DNA of 64,000 nucleotides from Paeniglutamicibacter sp. Y32M11 (GCF_019285735.1 NZ_CP079107.1:1116001-1180000), one strand, 5' to 3'. Positions 17,323-26,643 are shown, counted from the first letter of the stretch. Made by a program: numbers and translations. The notes: generated from the sequence alone by a model not told the origin.

Positions 17323-18270
17323 GTGCACTATTGGAAAGGCCTTGAAGCCGTACCCCCCGGCATCGGCCCATCGGTAGTCACCATCGGCAACTTCGATGGG
17401 GTGCACCGCGGTCATCGTGAGGTCCTGGCGGCAGTTGTCGCCACCGCCCGCGAACGCGGCGCCAAGGCAATTGCCATCAGTTTCGATCCGCATCCGGCGC
17501 AGGTGCACCGCCCGGAGGCCGCCCCCGAACTCATCATGGGTCTAGAAGACCGGATCGAGACCCTCGCCGATGAGGGGCTTGATGCTCTGCTGATGATTCA
17601 TTACACCCTTGAATTCTCCAAGGCCACCGCCGAGGAATTTGTTGCCAAGATTATCGTTGGCGCGCTGAACGCCTGCACCGTGGTTGTTGGCCACGATGTG
17701 CGCTTTGGCATTGATAATTCCGGTGACTTCGACGTCATGGTCGCCTTGGGCAAACAATATAACTTTGATGTCATTGGCATCGAGGATATTGGGGATCACC
17801 GCCGCTGGTCATCCACCTGGGTTCGTGAGGCGCTGAATCGCGGAGAAGTTGGCACCGCCGCCCAGATCCTCGGACGCCCGCACCGCATGCGCGGCGAGGT
17901 AGTGCACGGAGCCGCACGCGGACGCGAACTCGGTTTCCCCACCGCCAACCTTGACCCAGCGGCTTCGGGCATCATCCCGGCAGACGGCGTGTACGCCGGC
18001 TGGTTGGTAGATGAGGCGCAGATGCGCTGGCCAGCCGCCATCTCCGTTGGTTCCAACCCGACCTTTGAAGGTGTCAGCCGACAGGTTGAGGCCCACGTGA
18101 TCGACCGCCCGGCAGAGGGTGTGGAGGACTTCGACCTCTACGGCCAGCAGATCGTGGTCGAGTTTGTGGAGCACCTGCGCCCGATGGTGGCATACCAAGG
18201 TGTTGAGGCGCTGGTGGATCAGATGCGTGAGGACGTTCAACGCACCCGCACGGTCTTGCTTGATGCCTGA
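17323..18270 (+). CDS. ribF: Bifunctional riboflavin kinase / FAD synthetase
   Basis: Converts riboflavin to FMN and FMN to FAD. The N-terminal adenylyltransferase half has the nucleotide-binding motif VTIGNFDGVHRGHREV (residues about 25-40) and GHDVRFG. The C-terminal riboflavin kinase half starts near residue 190 with GRELGFPTANL. The product is 315 residues from GTG 17323, which follows AAGGAG and gives the VHYWKGLEAVPPG N-terminus. The methyltransferase gene overlaps its last codons. Confidence 0.94.
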   Translation: MHYWKGLEAVPPGIGPSVVTIGNFDGVHRGHREVLAAVVATARERGAKAIAISFDPHPAQVHRPEAAPELIMGLEDRIETLADEGLDALLMIHYTLEFSKATAEEFVAKIIVGALNACTVVVGHDVRFGIDNSGDFDVMVALGKQYNFDVIGIEDIGDHRRWSSTWVREALNRGEVGTAAQILGRPHRMRGEVVHGAARGRELGFPTANLDPAASGIIPADGVYAGWLVDEAQMRWPAAISVGSNPTFEGVSRQVEAHVIDRPAEGVEDFDLYGQQIVVEFVEHLRPMVAYQGVEALVDQMREDVQRTRTVLLDA

Positions 18271-19078
18271 TTCCAAGCCTCCGCTTCCCGGAATGGCCCC
18301 GCGGCCCGTTCCGGGGTTGCCTTTGCGTGCCTTCACCATGAATGCCACACGCCGGGCAGAACTCGCCACCGCCTTCACCATTGGTGGCTCTCACTATGAC
18401 TCGGTACGTCCGGCCTACCCGGATGCCGCAATTGATTTCATGGTGCCGGCCGGGGCACGGGATGTTGTTGACGTTGGTGCGGGTACCGGGATCTTCACCT
18501 CACAGCTATTGGACCGTGGACTGAGCGTTCGCGCCGTGGAACCCTCCGAAGATATGCTCACCGTTTTGCGTGAGCGACTTCCCGAGCTTGAGGCCACCTC
18601 GGGCACCGGCGAGAGTACCGGACTCGAAGAGAAATCCGCCGACGTCATTAGCTACGCCCAAGCGTGGCACTGGGTTGATCCGAAGGCCGCGAGTTCAGAG
18701 GCAGCGCGTGTGTTGCGTCCCGAGGGCCAGCTGTCTTTGGTGTGGAATCAATTTGATGTCTCCATTTCATGGGTCCACCGCTTAGCACGGATCATGCATG
18801 CCGGAGATGTACATCGCCCCGACTTCGTCCCACCCTTGGGGCTCGAGTTTCAGACTCCAGAATCCGGGGCGTGGACGTGGGAACAAGAATTAACCGGTGA
18901 GCAGGTAATCGAGCTGGCCAAGTCGCGCAGCTACTACCTGCGTGCTGGGGCTGCGACCAGGGCAAGAGTTGAACACAACCTGAACTGGTACCTCTTTGAT
19001 CATCTGGGGCACAATCCGGGCGAGCCGTTTGCGCTTCCTTACCTCACCCATGCCTGGCGGGCACGCCCGCGGGGCTAA
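18263..19078 (+). CDS. Class I SAM-dependent methyltransferase
   Basis: A 271-residue cytosolic methyltransferase of the UbiE/Methyltransf_11 type. Motif I is VVDVGAGTGIFTSQL near residue 70, followed by an acidic residue at the end of beta 2 (VEPSEDM) and ISYAQAWHWVDP as motif IV. The substrate is not evident. The ATG at 18263 overlaps the end of ribF; an alternative ATG at 18338 gives MNATRRAELA, close to the usual family start, and remains possible. Confidence 0.8.
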   Translation: MPDSKPPLPGMAPRPVPGLPLRAFTMNATRRAELATAFTIGGSHYDSVRPAYPDAAIDFMVPAGARDVVDVGAGTGIFTSQLLDRGLSVRAVEPSEDMLTVLRERLPELEATSGTGESTGLEEKSADVISYAQAWHWVDPKAASSEAARVLRPEGQLSLVWNQFDVSISWVHRLARIMHAGDVHRPDFVPPLGLEFQTPESGAWTWEQELTGEQVIELAKSRSYYLRAGAATRARVEHNLNWYLFDHLGHNPGEPFALPYLTHAWRARPRG

Positions 19079-19246
19079 GAATCGGGTTTCCGTTCATGGC
19101 TCGATTGTTGTGGTGCGCATCTCGAAGGGTGTCATGAGGTCTTATATATTTGCTAGACTTGACGACGGTGCCCGCTGCAGTCCGCGGTTGCGAGTGCACC
19201 TGCCGGTAACGGTGTAAGGAAACGCGGTACAACTCTAGGAGTTATT

Positions 19247-19516
19247 GTGGCATTAGACGCCGCTATCAAGCAGGAAATCATGAAGGCCTACGCAACCAGC
19301 GAAGGCGATACCGGTTCACCGGAGGTTCAGGTTGCCGTTATGTCACGTCGTATCCTCGACCTGACCGAGCACCTGAAGATGCACAAGCATGATCACCACA
19401 CCCGCCGCGGCCTGATGGCCCTGGTTGGTCGTCGTCGTCGTATGCTTGCATACCTCAAGGGCACCGACATTGCACGCTACCGTGCGCTCATCGAGCGTCT
19501 CGGCCTGCGCCGCTAG
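19247..19516 (+). CDS. rpsO: 30S ribosomal protein S15
   Basis: An 89-residue primary 16S-binding protein. The sequence is almost entirely conserved: [41 protein letters not shown] and [12 protein letters not shown]. The GTG at 19247 follows CTAGGAG. The 170-base leader contains TTGCTAGACT near 19150, a likely promoter, and GC-rich segments that could form an S15 autoregulatory RNA, though no specific fold was established. A terminator follows; pnp, usually next in actinobacteria, is absent. Confidence 0.96.
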   Translation: MALDAAIKQEIMKAYATSEGDTGSPEVQVAVMSRRILDLTEHLKMHKHDHHTRRGLMALVGRRRRMLAYLKGTDIARYRALIERLGLRR

Positions 19517-19538
19517 TCTTTAGCACTAGGTTTGATTG

Positions 19539-19580
19539 AAATTCCCCGGTTCCTGTCAAAGGAACCGGGGAATTTTTATA
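19539..19580 (+). terminator. Terminator after rpsO
   Basis: AAATTCCCCGGTTCC and GGAACCGGGGAATTT form a perfect 15-bp stem followed by TTTATA. It is also well placed for the convergent lyase gene. Confidence 0.9.
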
Positions 19581-19602
19581 TCTACACCCTTGCCCTGGAT
19601 TG

Positions 19603-20397
19603 TCAGTCCGATATGCCCTGGCGGAACGTCACGAGGTGGGATTGCATCTCCCAGTAGGGCGTTGCGGCCGGGAGCGGTTTGTTGCCGCGAAGGGCGTTGG
19701 CAATGCCCACGGCGGCATCCACGGCTGCACGGTAGGGCAGAGAACCGGAACTCACGCGCCTGACTCCCAGCTTCCCCAACTCGGTCACGGTCATCGTGGG
19801 ATGCGCCAACACATTCACCGGCAGGAGGATCCCGGCGGTGATGCGCGGAATGTCCTGGACGGTTATTCCCGGGACAAAGATCCCGTCGGCACCGGAATCG
19901 GCGTAGGTGTGGGCACGACGCAGCACGGCGTCCACGGAGGGATCCTCGGCAAACCACAAATTGTCCACCCGGGCATTGATGAAGACGTCGGGGGAGCGGT
20001 GCTTGATCGCTGCGATCTTGGAAGCGGCCGTGGCTGGATCGACAAGATGCCCGGATCTACTGTCCTCGAGATTGATGCCGGCAACACCTAAACCCGCCAA
20101 TGTGGCCACGAATTCGGCGACCTCGACTGGGTCGTCACTGTAGCCGTCTTCAATATCCACCGTCAGGTGGATGGGCAGCCGGACCAGTTGCGTCACCAGC
20201 GCGGCGGTTGCCTGTTTGCTCGAACGGTAGCCGTCGGGATAACCAGCGCTAGCCGCGATACCAAAGCTGGTCGTGCCAACGGCGGGGAATCCTGCATTTG
20301 CAAAGGCCAAAGCCGAACCGACATCCCATGCATTGGGTAGAAGCAGGGGAGCGTCAGTGTGGTGCAGTTCGTGAAACGTGGTCATATTGTTTCCCAT
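19603..20397 (-). CDS. Isocitrate lyase / PEP mutase family protein
   Basis: A 264-residue TIM-barrel enzyme of the PEP mutase / isocitrate lyase superfamily. Visible features are LLLPNAWDVGSALAF and VGTTSFGIAAS at the N-terminus, the metal-binding VDIEDGYSDDP, the NLEDS segment and VFINARVDN. It lacks the KKCGH signature of true isocitrate lyase, so it probably acts on another 2-oxo or phosphono acid; methylisocitrate lyase-like or oxaloacetate hydrolase-like activity is possible. The start is ATG 20397 (AAGG upstream) or ATG 20385. Confidence 0.8.
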   Translation of the reverse strand: MGNNMTTFHELHHTDAPLLLPNAWDVGSALAFANAGFPAVGTTSFGIAASAGYPDGYRSSKQATAALVTQLVRLPIHLTVDIEDGYSDDPVEVAEFVATLAGLGVAGINLEDSRSGHLVDPATAASKIAAIKHRSPDVFINARVDNLWFAEDPSVDAVLRRAHTYADSGADGIFVPGITVQDIPRITAGILLPVNVLAHPTMTVTELGKLGVRRVSSGSLPYRAAVDAAVGIANALRGNKPLPAATPYWEMQSHLVTFRQGISD

Positions 20398-20587
20398 CCC
20401 TAGCCTTCTAAACAGTGGCTTGTCCCAAGTGCATGACCCAGTTCGGAGCACCAAAAGATATGCGGTCAGGATCCCCGCACCGGCCACGGTCTGATGCTCC
20501 CGGGCGATCACTACCGTCAGCCGATCTAACGCCCAAAAGCCTCGCACAATGCTGCCGACGTTGTTGAGGATAACCTCTCTCCGTACG

Positions 20588-20625
20588 CAGAAGGCCCGGA
20601 AACGTGAGTTTCCGGGCCTTCTTTC
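20588..20625. terminator. Terminator downstream of the 20.6-kb secreted protein gene
   Basis: GAAGGCCCGGAAAC and GTTTCCGGGCCTTC form a perfect 14-bp stem with a 4-base loop. TTTC follows on plus and TGCG on minus. It terminates the adjacent minus-strand gene and insulates the lyase gene. Confidence 0.75.
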
Positions 20626-20632
20626 ACATCAA

Positions 20633-21367
20633 TTACTTGGAGACACTCTTCGAGGTTGTTGATGCCGCCCATGTAGCGGTCGGTACCTGAAGTCGGTAGG
20701 ACTTCTTCTTTGACTGCTTGATGGTGACGGTGGCCTTGCCCTTAGCCAAGTTGACCGTCTTGATCGTCTTCCATGAAGTGCCGGACTTAACCTGCAGCTT
20801 TGCACCCTTGGCGTTGTACTGCGAGTAGCGGTACTTTTCCGGCGAGTAGACCTGAGCCTTGGCCGTCAGCGTGACCTTGGATCCCGAGCGCTTGGCGGTC
20901 AATGTGCTTTTGGTCTTGCCGCGGACATAGAAGGTCTTGCTGGTGTTGTCCGTGTAGTCGCTGTAATCGCTCCAGTACTCCTTAAAGTACGAATCGTAGT
21001 ATTCGTACTCAGCGAAGATATCGGCCGGTCCCACCTTGTAGGCGCCCAGTCCGTTGAACGACGGGCAAATCATCGCACGATCTGTGATCTTGCGCCCCTC
21101 AAAACTCAGGTAGTCAACGAGCCCACCCTTTCGGGTGATATCGATAGATCCGATGGAATCAACGAAATCCTTCTTGACCTTGGTGGACGCAGTGATCGTG
21201 AGATTGCGGCAGTTGGCATCCGATACCGTGATGTTCGAAACCTTGTAGCCGGTGATGTCGATGGGACGGTCGCTGGCCTGGGCGGGTGCCGCCGTGACAA
21301 GTAGCCCTGCGGTCAACGTGATGGCGACGCCGATGCCGGCGCTCCGGCGCAGTAGTGATTTGATCAT
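20633..21367 (-). CDS. Secreted protein of unknown function
   Basis: A 244-residue exported protein: a Sec signal peptide (KSLLRRSAG, hydrophobic core, AQAS cleavage site near residue 32), then a beta-rich domain with two cysteines and a Tyr/Asp-rich stretch (EYEYYDSYFKEYWSDYSDY). The C-terminal 100 residues (STLTAKRSGSKVTLTAKAQVYS... KTVNLAKGKATVTIKQSKKKSYRL) resemble the Ig-like 'repeat with lysine-rich turns' found in actinobacterial surface proteins. The ATG at 21367 follows a purine run. The role is unknown. Confidence 0.75.
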   Translation of the reverse strand: MIKSLLRRSAGIGVAITLTAGLLVTAAPAQASDRPIDITGYKVSNITVSDANCRNLTITASTKVKKDFVDSIGSIDITRKGGLVDYLSFEGRKITDRAMICPSFNGLGAYKVGPADIFAEYEYYDSYFKEYWSDYSDYTDNTSKTFYVRGKTKSTLTAKRSGSKVTLTAKAQVYSPEKYRYSQYNAKGAKLQVKSGTSWKTIKTVNLAKGKATVTIKQSKKKSYRLQVPTATWAASTTSKSVSK

Positions 21368-21722
21368 GCTTCTTTTCCCCCTGGAAATGCGAGTGACATG
21401 CCGCAAATTTTGTGCATGAAATTTATATAATACGCAGGTCCTGTGACGTTTTGAAAGATGTCGATCATTGCTTGCCGTGACAAATTCAAATTCTTTCTCG
21501 AAACAGACTTTTTTGATTCACCCAACCTGTGATGATCCTGATTGACTGTGAATCAAATGTGGATGAAGCTGCGGAATCTCAAACGCCGAAAGGCGGTTCA
21601 TCCAGATGACCGTGATTGATTCGACAATAGAGGAACACCGAAAGTCCTGGCATCGCGTGGGAATGAGGTACGCGGGGTTGAGACCGTTTGTGAAGCAAGA
21701 TTGAAGCTCCGGCTAGAAATCG
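21368..21722. other. AT-rich intergenic region
   Basis: Lower GC than its surroundings and without a credible frame. It probably holds the promoter of the secreted protein gene; TATAATAC-like sequence lies near 21425-21432. Nothing else was recognised. Confidence 0.35.
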
Positions 21723-21965
21723 TTACGCCATCGCGTCAATCTTGACCAATGCTCGGTAGGTAGCGCCGATGATTAGAATGCTGCCCACTATACCGAGCAG
21801 CCCTCCAATGCAAGCAATTACGAGGAAGGGGAGGTCTAGTCCCATAGAGCCATTGTCAAAAGCCATTCGAGTACCGAACGCCACCGCGATGAAGATTATT
21901 AGTGGACTTGCGAGAATCATACTAATTCCGCTCACAAAAAGACCTGCCGAATTCTTGTACTCCAT
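21723..21965 (-). CDS. Small two- to three-helix membrane protein
   Basis: An 80-residue hydrophobic protein (helices about 10-30 and 45-70) with no recognised domain. It is judged real because the ATG follows GGGGGAAAT with good spacing and the composition is strongly membrane-like. It stands alone. Confidence 0.55.
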   Translation of the reverse strand: MEYKNSAGLFVSGISMILASPLIIFIAVAFGTRMAFDNGSMGLDLPFLVIACIGGLLGIVGSILIIGATYRALVKIDAMA

Positions 21966-22270
21966 ATTTCCCCCATTAAACGAAGCTGATATTGGTAGAT
22001 TACATGGTCTCGCCAGCCGAATTGCCTCTCGCGTCAGGTGCTGAATATTTGCCCGTCCACCCGCCGGGCCGTCCAGCCGTGAACCATTTGGTTACCGCCG
22101 TTGGGTTTCTCGGTGTGGGTTCCTCGGCAGTTCGCTGTTGAGGGGCTGTGTATTTCTGATGAACTCTTCCGGGACCAGCAGAATCCGGGCCAAGGCAAAG
22201 CCGCTGATGCAATAATTTAAGGGTCAAGTAAAAGGTCGCCGGAGTGCGACGCTATCGATCCGGAGACACC
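21966..22270. other. Intergenic region upstream of the YceI gene
   Basis: About 300 bases with no convincing gene. A short minus-strand frame (22000-22227) has no ribosome-binding site or recognisable motif. Confidence 0.35.
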
Positions 22271-23008
22271 ATGACCGAGAAGTCAGCGCCAACCCGCCCC
22301 AGGAACAAACGTCTGCTGTGGATCATTGCCATTGCTGCGATCGTGATCATTGCGGGTGCATTTATTGGTAGCCGCATCTACGCCGCTAACGTGTCAGCAC
22401 AAGCAGAAGCGGTGCCGACGTTGTCCGCTCCGACGACAACTGGAGCATCAAGTGCTTCCGGTGGCAGTAGTGGACCAACGGCCGCCACCGATCGCGACGG
22501 GACTTGGACTATCGGTTCCGGATCTTACGCGGGGTACCGACTGGATGAAGTTCTCAACGGGGCCGATGTGACGGTTACCGGGCGTACCGAGGACGTCAGC
22601 GGTTCCTTGACCGTCAAGGATGAGAAGCTCACGGCCGCGGATCTGACGCTGCAGGTTGACACCATCACCACGGACTCGGACCGCCGCGATTCATACTTCC
22701 GAACCTCTGCCATCGATACATCGCAGTTCCCCGAAGCGACCTTCACGCTCACCAAGCCCGTCGACGTATCCGCGACACTGGACGGCGACACCAAGGAATT
22801 CGACATTACCGGAGACCTCACTCTCAACGGTCAGACGGTGTCAGTGACGTCCACGGTGAAGGGTGCGTTCAGCGATGGATCGGCGCAGCTGGTGGGTCAG
22901 ATTCCTATGACTTGGGAAGATTTTGGCGTCGAAGCGCCCAACTTGGGGTTCGTCTCGGTGGAGGACACGGGCTTCATCGAGTACTCCTTGAACGTGACAC
23001 AGGGCTGA
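22271..23008 (+). CDS. Membrane-anchored YceI family protein
   Basis: A 245-residue protein with a basic N-terminus (RPRNKR), one transmembrane helix (about 18-40), a Ser/Thr/Gly linker, and an extracytoplasmic YceI domain (about 80-245). YceI proteins are lipocalin-like barrels that bind polyisoprenoid or other amphiphilic lipids. Hallmarks are TWTIGSGSYAGYRLDE, the DSYFRTSAIDTSQFPEATFTLT core (usually R-D-xxL-R-xxxFLD) and ITGDLTLNGQT. The ATG at 22271 follows CGGAG. Confidence 0.88.
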   Translation: MTEKSAPTRPRNKRLLWIIAIAAIVIIAGAFIGSRIYAANVSAQAEAVPTLSAPTTTGASSASGGSSGPTAATDRDGTWTIGSGSYAGYRLDEVLNGADVTVTGRTEDVSGSLTVKDEKLTAADLTLQVDTITTDSDRRDSYFRTSAIDTSQFPEATFTLTKPVDVSATLDGDTKEFDITGDLTLNGQTVSVTSTVKGAFSDGSAQLVGQIPMTWEDFGVEAPNLGFVSVEDTGFIEYSLNVTQG

Positions 23009-23200
23009 TAGTGGGGATGTGTTTGCCGGGAGCTTGGTCGCGTTGATGATCTGACAGGCTTTCGGCTCGTCTGGCCGTTCACGCTTTCCGCGGGCTGCCG
23101 GGCGGACTTTGCGAAGCATCCGTGCTTGGTCTTGTTCCTGGGAGCGGATCCGTCATCCCGGTACGTGGGTGTCGGAATGACCGGTCCCAAGCCTTAAATG

Positions 23201-23235
23201 GCATGTGCGGCTGGAATTAATCCAACCGCACATGC
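23201..23235. terminator. Hairpin after the YceI gene
   Basis: GCATGTGCGGCTGGA pairs with TCCAACCGCACATGC (one mismatch) around ATTAA. It lies between the convergent YceI and 23.3-kb genes. Confidence 0.6.
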
Positions 23236-23265
23236 TCTTAGCCTGTCACTGTGCCGAATCGGTCA

Positions 23266-23961
23266 CTAAAGATTGCATTGCGTACCGAAACTGTCAGTGG
23301 TTTTTCCGGCCCAGACGACGCCTCCTTCGGAGCAGCGCAAGACCTCGAAGGCTAGGCCATCACGCTCTGCCCGAAGACGAGATCCATTGTCCGCGATGAC
23401 CTCCCAGCCAGCCGCTGGCAGTGCTACGCGATAGTGCTGCAACACATCAATATCTTCTGAGATGACCAACAGGCGATCGCAGCCACCCGCGCCACTCGCC
23501 CCGCCGCCACTGAAGTACCCGATGTGCTCGATGGAATCAAAAATCCGTTGGGACTCCTGCTCCGCGGCCGCAGTCCCAGCCGCTTCTAAATCGCTAGAGT
23601 CGGTGCTCACGCACTGCGGGGTCGAATCCAACTGCCTCTCAATTTTCTGGTGCTGCGCCAATGGAGTGACAGCTAGCATCCCCAGCAACATGATGAAAGG
23701 GATCGCGATGGCCAACAGTCGCATCCATCGCGCTCGGGCGGCTATCACCGCGATTAGCCCAACAAGCAGAACGGGAATAAGAGCCATTCCGGACAGGCCC
23801 GCAGTCAGGCCCCAAACCAAACCCTGCAGGGCAGTGCCGGTAACCTCTCCGTACTCTGCCGTGAAGGCATAGTGGGCCAGTACGGCAAGCAAAGCGAATG
23901 CCGATTCAACGGCGAGAAGTACAACAACGGTCATGCGTGGGCGAGTGATTGTAGTTTCCAT
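23266..23961 (-). CDS. Membrane protein of unknown function
   Basis: A 231-residue protein with three hydrophobic helices (about 10-32, 43-70, 80-100) and an extracytoplasmic C-terminal domain of about 130 residues. This domain has cysteines (TPQCVS, GGCDRLL, LRCSEGG, GTQCNL) and the segment DIDVLQHYRVALPAAGWEV, similar to small domains that occur after a membrane anchor in actinobacteria. The family was not recognised and there is no operon partner. Confidence 0.7.
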   Translation of the reverse strand: METTITRPRMTVVVLLAVESAFALLAVLAHYAFTAEYGEVTGTALQGLVWGLTAGLSGMALIPVLLVGLIAVIAARARWMRLLAIAIPFIMLLGMLAVTPLAQHQKIERQLDSTPQCVSTDSSDLEAAGTAAAEQESQRIFDSIEHIGYFSGGGASGAGGCDRLLVISEDIDVLQHYRVALPAAGWEVIADNGSRLRAERDGLAFEVLRCSEGGVVWAGKTTDSFGTQCNL

Positions 23962-24309
23962 GACTCAGTCTAGATTCGAAGCAACGTTATATCTACAGTT
24001 GAGTTTGATATTTTTCCCTTCAGCACGTGCAGTATTGCCGGAATTGAGGATTGGCGCAAGGAAGCGGACATATATTCTCTCAGGCGAGTTGATTAAAGGC
24101 GGTGTAAGGGCTGAAAGGACACTTTTTCGTTCGCGCGGGTACCGTGCTCGTTCCCTAGCTGACCGTAGAAGATCTCCGATGGGGGAGTATGAGCTCATGC
24201 GTCATATTTATCCAAGGTTTGGAGCCGCGAGGAAATGAACTGGTTCCCGAGGTTACCCAATGGTAATGTCCCTATATTCAATGGGGCAGCAACGAATAAG
24301 GGACGCACA
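23962..24309. other. Intergenic region between divergent genes
   Basis: About 350 AT-rich bases holding the promoters of the two divergent neighbours. Short frames on both strands have no support. Confidence 0.35.
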
Positions 24310-25545
24310 ATGGACGGCACAAATCTGGACTACGTCCCCGCCGGGGTGGACGCGAACAACTGGAAGTCGCCCGAGAACCTGCGCTGGTCCTTCCAACACA
24401 TGGCCGATTTCCTGCCCACGGCAGTTATTTCCCGCGGAGAAGCACCGGTGGCACAACTTCCTGAGGCACACCGCGACCTGGACTCGGTGATGATCCTCCC
24501 GAGTATCCCCGGGGGAGTACCAGTGAGTGTCGGCTCGGTGATGGCCACTACGGAGACCGACGGGTGGATGCTCATGCACCGCGGAGCGGTGCTCACCGAG
24601 CAGTACTTCGGAGAGATGACGCCAGCTAGTCCGCACCTGCTGATGTCCATGAGTAAGTCGCTCGTTGGCGCGGTTGCCGGGGCCTTGTGCGACTCGGGGG
24701 TACTGGATGCCGACGCGCAATTAACCGATTACCTTCCCGAGCTGGCAGAGGCGGGTTATGCCGGGGCGACGGTACGCCAGCTGCTCGACATGCGTTCTGG
24801 CATCGATTTCTCTGAGAACTATCTGGACCCAACTGCCGGGATCCGGCTGATGGAACAGGCCATCGGTTGGTCTGCCCTCAAGGCCCCGGGTCCCACCGGC
24901 ATGTACCCGTTCTTGCGCACCTTGCTGCGCAAGACGGCCCACGGCGGGGTCTTTGAATACCGCTCCTGCGAGACCGACATGCTCGGTTGGGTCTGCGAGG
25001 CTGCTGCCAAGAGCCCCATGGCCACGCTGATGTCGGAGCTGGTGTGGGGCAAACTTGGCGCGGAATCAAATGCCACCATGGGAATCGACCAGCTCGGCAC
25101 CGGGATTTTTGACGGCGGCATCAACGCCACGATGCGTGACATGGCCCGCTTCGGTTCCCTCTTCCTGAACGAGGGCCGCTCGCCCAGCGGAGAGCAGGTG
25201 CTCTCGAGCGAATGGATCGCCCAGACACTGGCCGGGGCACCGGATTCCCGTGATGCCTTTGAAGACAGTCCCGTAGACAACCTCATGCCCGGTGGGATGT
25301 ACCGCAACCAGATGTGGTTCCCGTACCCCGGTGACGACGTGGTGCTGTGTCTAGGGATCCACGGACAAATGGTCTACATTAACCGACCTGCCGAAGTTGT
25401 GGCGGTGAAGTTGTCCAGCTGGCCGATGCCACAGGACCCGGCGAGGCTTTTCCCCACGCTGCACGCCTTCGACGCCATCGCCGCGGCACTGCTGGTGGAG
25501 GTCAATTCAGCAACCGCTCCGGTGGTACCGGTCGAAGCCGCCTGA
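24310..25545 (+). CDS. Beta-lactamase-fold serine hydrolase, NylB/6-aminohexanoate-dimer-hydrolase-like
   Basis: A 411-residue serine hydrolase of the class C beta-lactamase / DD-peptidase fold. The active-site SxxK motif is SMSK at 113-116 and a Tyr motif EYRSCETD follows near residue 218. The segment FFEMTPxSPHLLMSMSKS and the MWFPYPGDDVVLCLGIHGQM C-terminal motif resemble 6-aminohexanoate-dimer hydrolase and related carboxylesterases. No signal peptide, so probably cytosolic. The ATG at 24310 follows AAGGGA; the earlier ATG at 24235 has no comparable site. The natural substrate is unknown. Confidence 0.85.
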   Translation: MDGTNLDYVPAGVDANNWKSPENLRWSFQHMADFLPTAVISRGEAPVAQLPEAHRDLDSVMILPSIPGGVPVSVGSVMATTETDGWMLMHRGAVLTEQYFGEMTPASPHLLMSMSKSLVGAVAGALCDSGVLDADAQLTDYLPELAEAGYAGATVRQLLDMRSGIDFSENYLDPTAGIRLMEQAIGWSALKAPGPTGMYPFLRTLLRKTAHGGVFEYRSCETDMLGWVCEAAAKSPMATLMSELVWGKLGAESNATMGIDQLGTGIFDGGINATMRDMARFGSLFLNEGRSPSGEQVLSSEWIAQTLAGAPDSRDAFEDSPVDNLMPGGMYRNQMWFPYPGDDVVLCLGIHGQMVYINRPAEVVAVKLSSWPMPQDPARLFPTLHAFDAIAAALLVEVNSATAPVVPVEAA

Positions 25546-25621
25546 TACCGGCGAAGCGGCACTCAGGCGCACAGAATCCCTGCCGTTGCCCTCGGCACAG
25601 CCATGGAGTGACGCGTAGAAA

Positions 25622-25669
25622 ACCAAGACTGGCGGTCGTCCCACCGATGGGACGACCGCCAGTCTTGGT
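25622..25669. terminator. 22-bp perfect hairpin terminator between convergent genes
   Basis: ACCAAGACTGGCGGTCGTCC and its complement GGACGACCGCCAGTCTTGGT (plus CA/TG inside) form an uninterrupted 22-bp stem with a CCGA loop. TTTTC follows on the minus strand, so it ends the DJ-1 gene; it also lies behind the hydrolase gene. Confidence 0.85.
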
Positions 25670-25680
25670 GTTGGAAGGTA

Positions 25681-26460
25681 TCAGTGCTCGTGGTGGGTCT
25701 CGGCTGCCTTCTTGGCCGCTTTTTCGGCGTCCTTCTCCGCCCGAAGCGCGTCGGCCTCGTCGTGTTCTTCGGCCTTCTCCTGGTGGATGATCTCCGCCAG
25801 AAGTTTTTCCATTTCCTTGGCCACGCCCGCGGCGGAGGCGGGGTTCTGTCCGGTCACCAGTCGCTCGTCCACGACCACGTTCTCTGCCCAGTTCTCTGCG
25901 GAGACATGGGTGGCGCCCTGTTCGGCGAGCCGGTCAGCGAGGAAGAACGGGATGACCTTGTCCTTGCCAGCGGCAACTTCCTCCTCATTGGTGAAGGCAG
26001 CGACCCGTCGGTCCTCGACGAGACGGAACCCGTTCGCCAATTCAACGTTCACCAAGCCTGCCGGTCCGTGGCAGACCGCACCCACCACACCGCCGGAGTT
26101 GTAGACGCTGGCCACTAGGTTTTGCAGACCTTCACTGTCCGGGAAGTCCCACATGGTGCCGTGGCCGCCCACCAGGTAGACGGCGTCGTATTGGCCGGGG
26201 TCAACCACGTCGACGCGAGCGGTGTTGTAGAGGCCCGCGCGGGTGGCCTCGTTCTCGGTGAAGGCAACTTGGATGGGATCTTCGGTGTCGACCGTATCGC
26301 GCGGGGGCTGGCCGCCCTTGATCGAGGCAAAATCGACAAAATGCCCGGAATCCTTGAAGACCTTCCAGGGATGTGCGGCCTCGGCGACGTTGTAGCCGGT
26401 CGCCTCTCCCGTGTCGCCGATTTCGGAAACGCTGGTCAGAACCATGAGGATTTTCTTCAT
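25681..26460 (-). CDS. DJ-1/PfpI superfamily protein (Hsp31/glyoxalase III-like) with charged C-terminal tail
   Basis: A 259-residue protein of the class I glutamine amidotransferase-like fold. The nucleophile elbow AVCHGPAGL gives C130 and H131, and E19 (TGEATG) completes the DJ-1/Hsp31 site; VYLVGGHGTMWDFP is also characteristic. Family members act as glyoxalase III, deglycase or chaperone. Residues about 225-259 form a highly charged Glu/Lys/Ala helix ending in THHEH, beyond the usual domain end. The ATG at 26460 follows AAGGAG. Confidence 0.88.
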   Translation of the reverse strand: MKKILMVLTSVSEIGDTGEATGYNVAEAAHPWKVFKDSGHFVDFASIKGGQPPRDTVDTEDPIQVAFTENEATRAGLYNTARVDVVDPGQYDAVYLVGGHGTMWDFPDSEGLQNLVASVYNSGGVVGAVCHGPAGLVNVELANGFRLVEDRRVAAFTNEEEVAAGKDKVIPFFLADRLAEQGATHVSAENWAENVVVDERLVTGQNPASAAGVAKEMEKLLAEIIHQEKAEEHDEADALRAEKDAEKAAKKAAETHHEH

Positions 26461-26643
26461 GAAGTGCTCCTTTCGTCCGATTTCCACCCTATGCGGGGGC
26501 AACCCACCTGCCTACCCCGAGGTAGCGCGTGTCTCCTGAGCGTTGCCCCAGAGTTCGCTGACATTCGCCCGAATCTAGGACCCAAAACGTGATTCCTGAG
26601 ATTCGCGCTGAAGAGCTTGACCCATGATTCGCAGCACCGCTGC

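Noticed and set aside
25622-25669. 22-bp perfect inverted repeat considered as an insertion-sequence end or operator
   Set aside because: It sits between convergent gene ends with a T-run on one side, which is the normal setting for a terminator.
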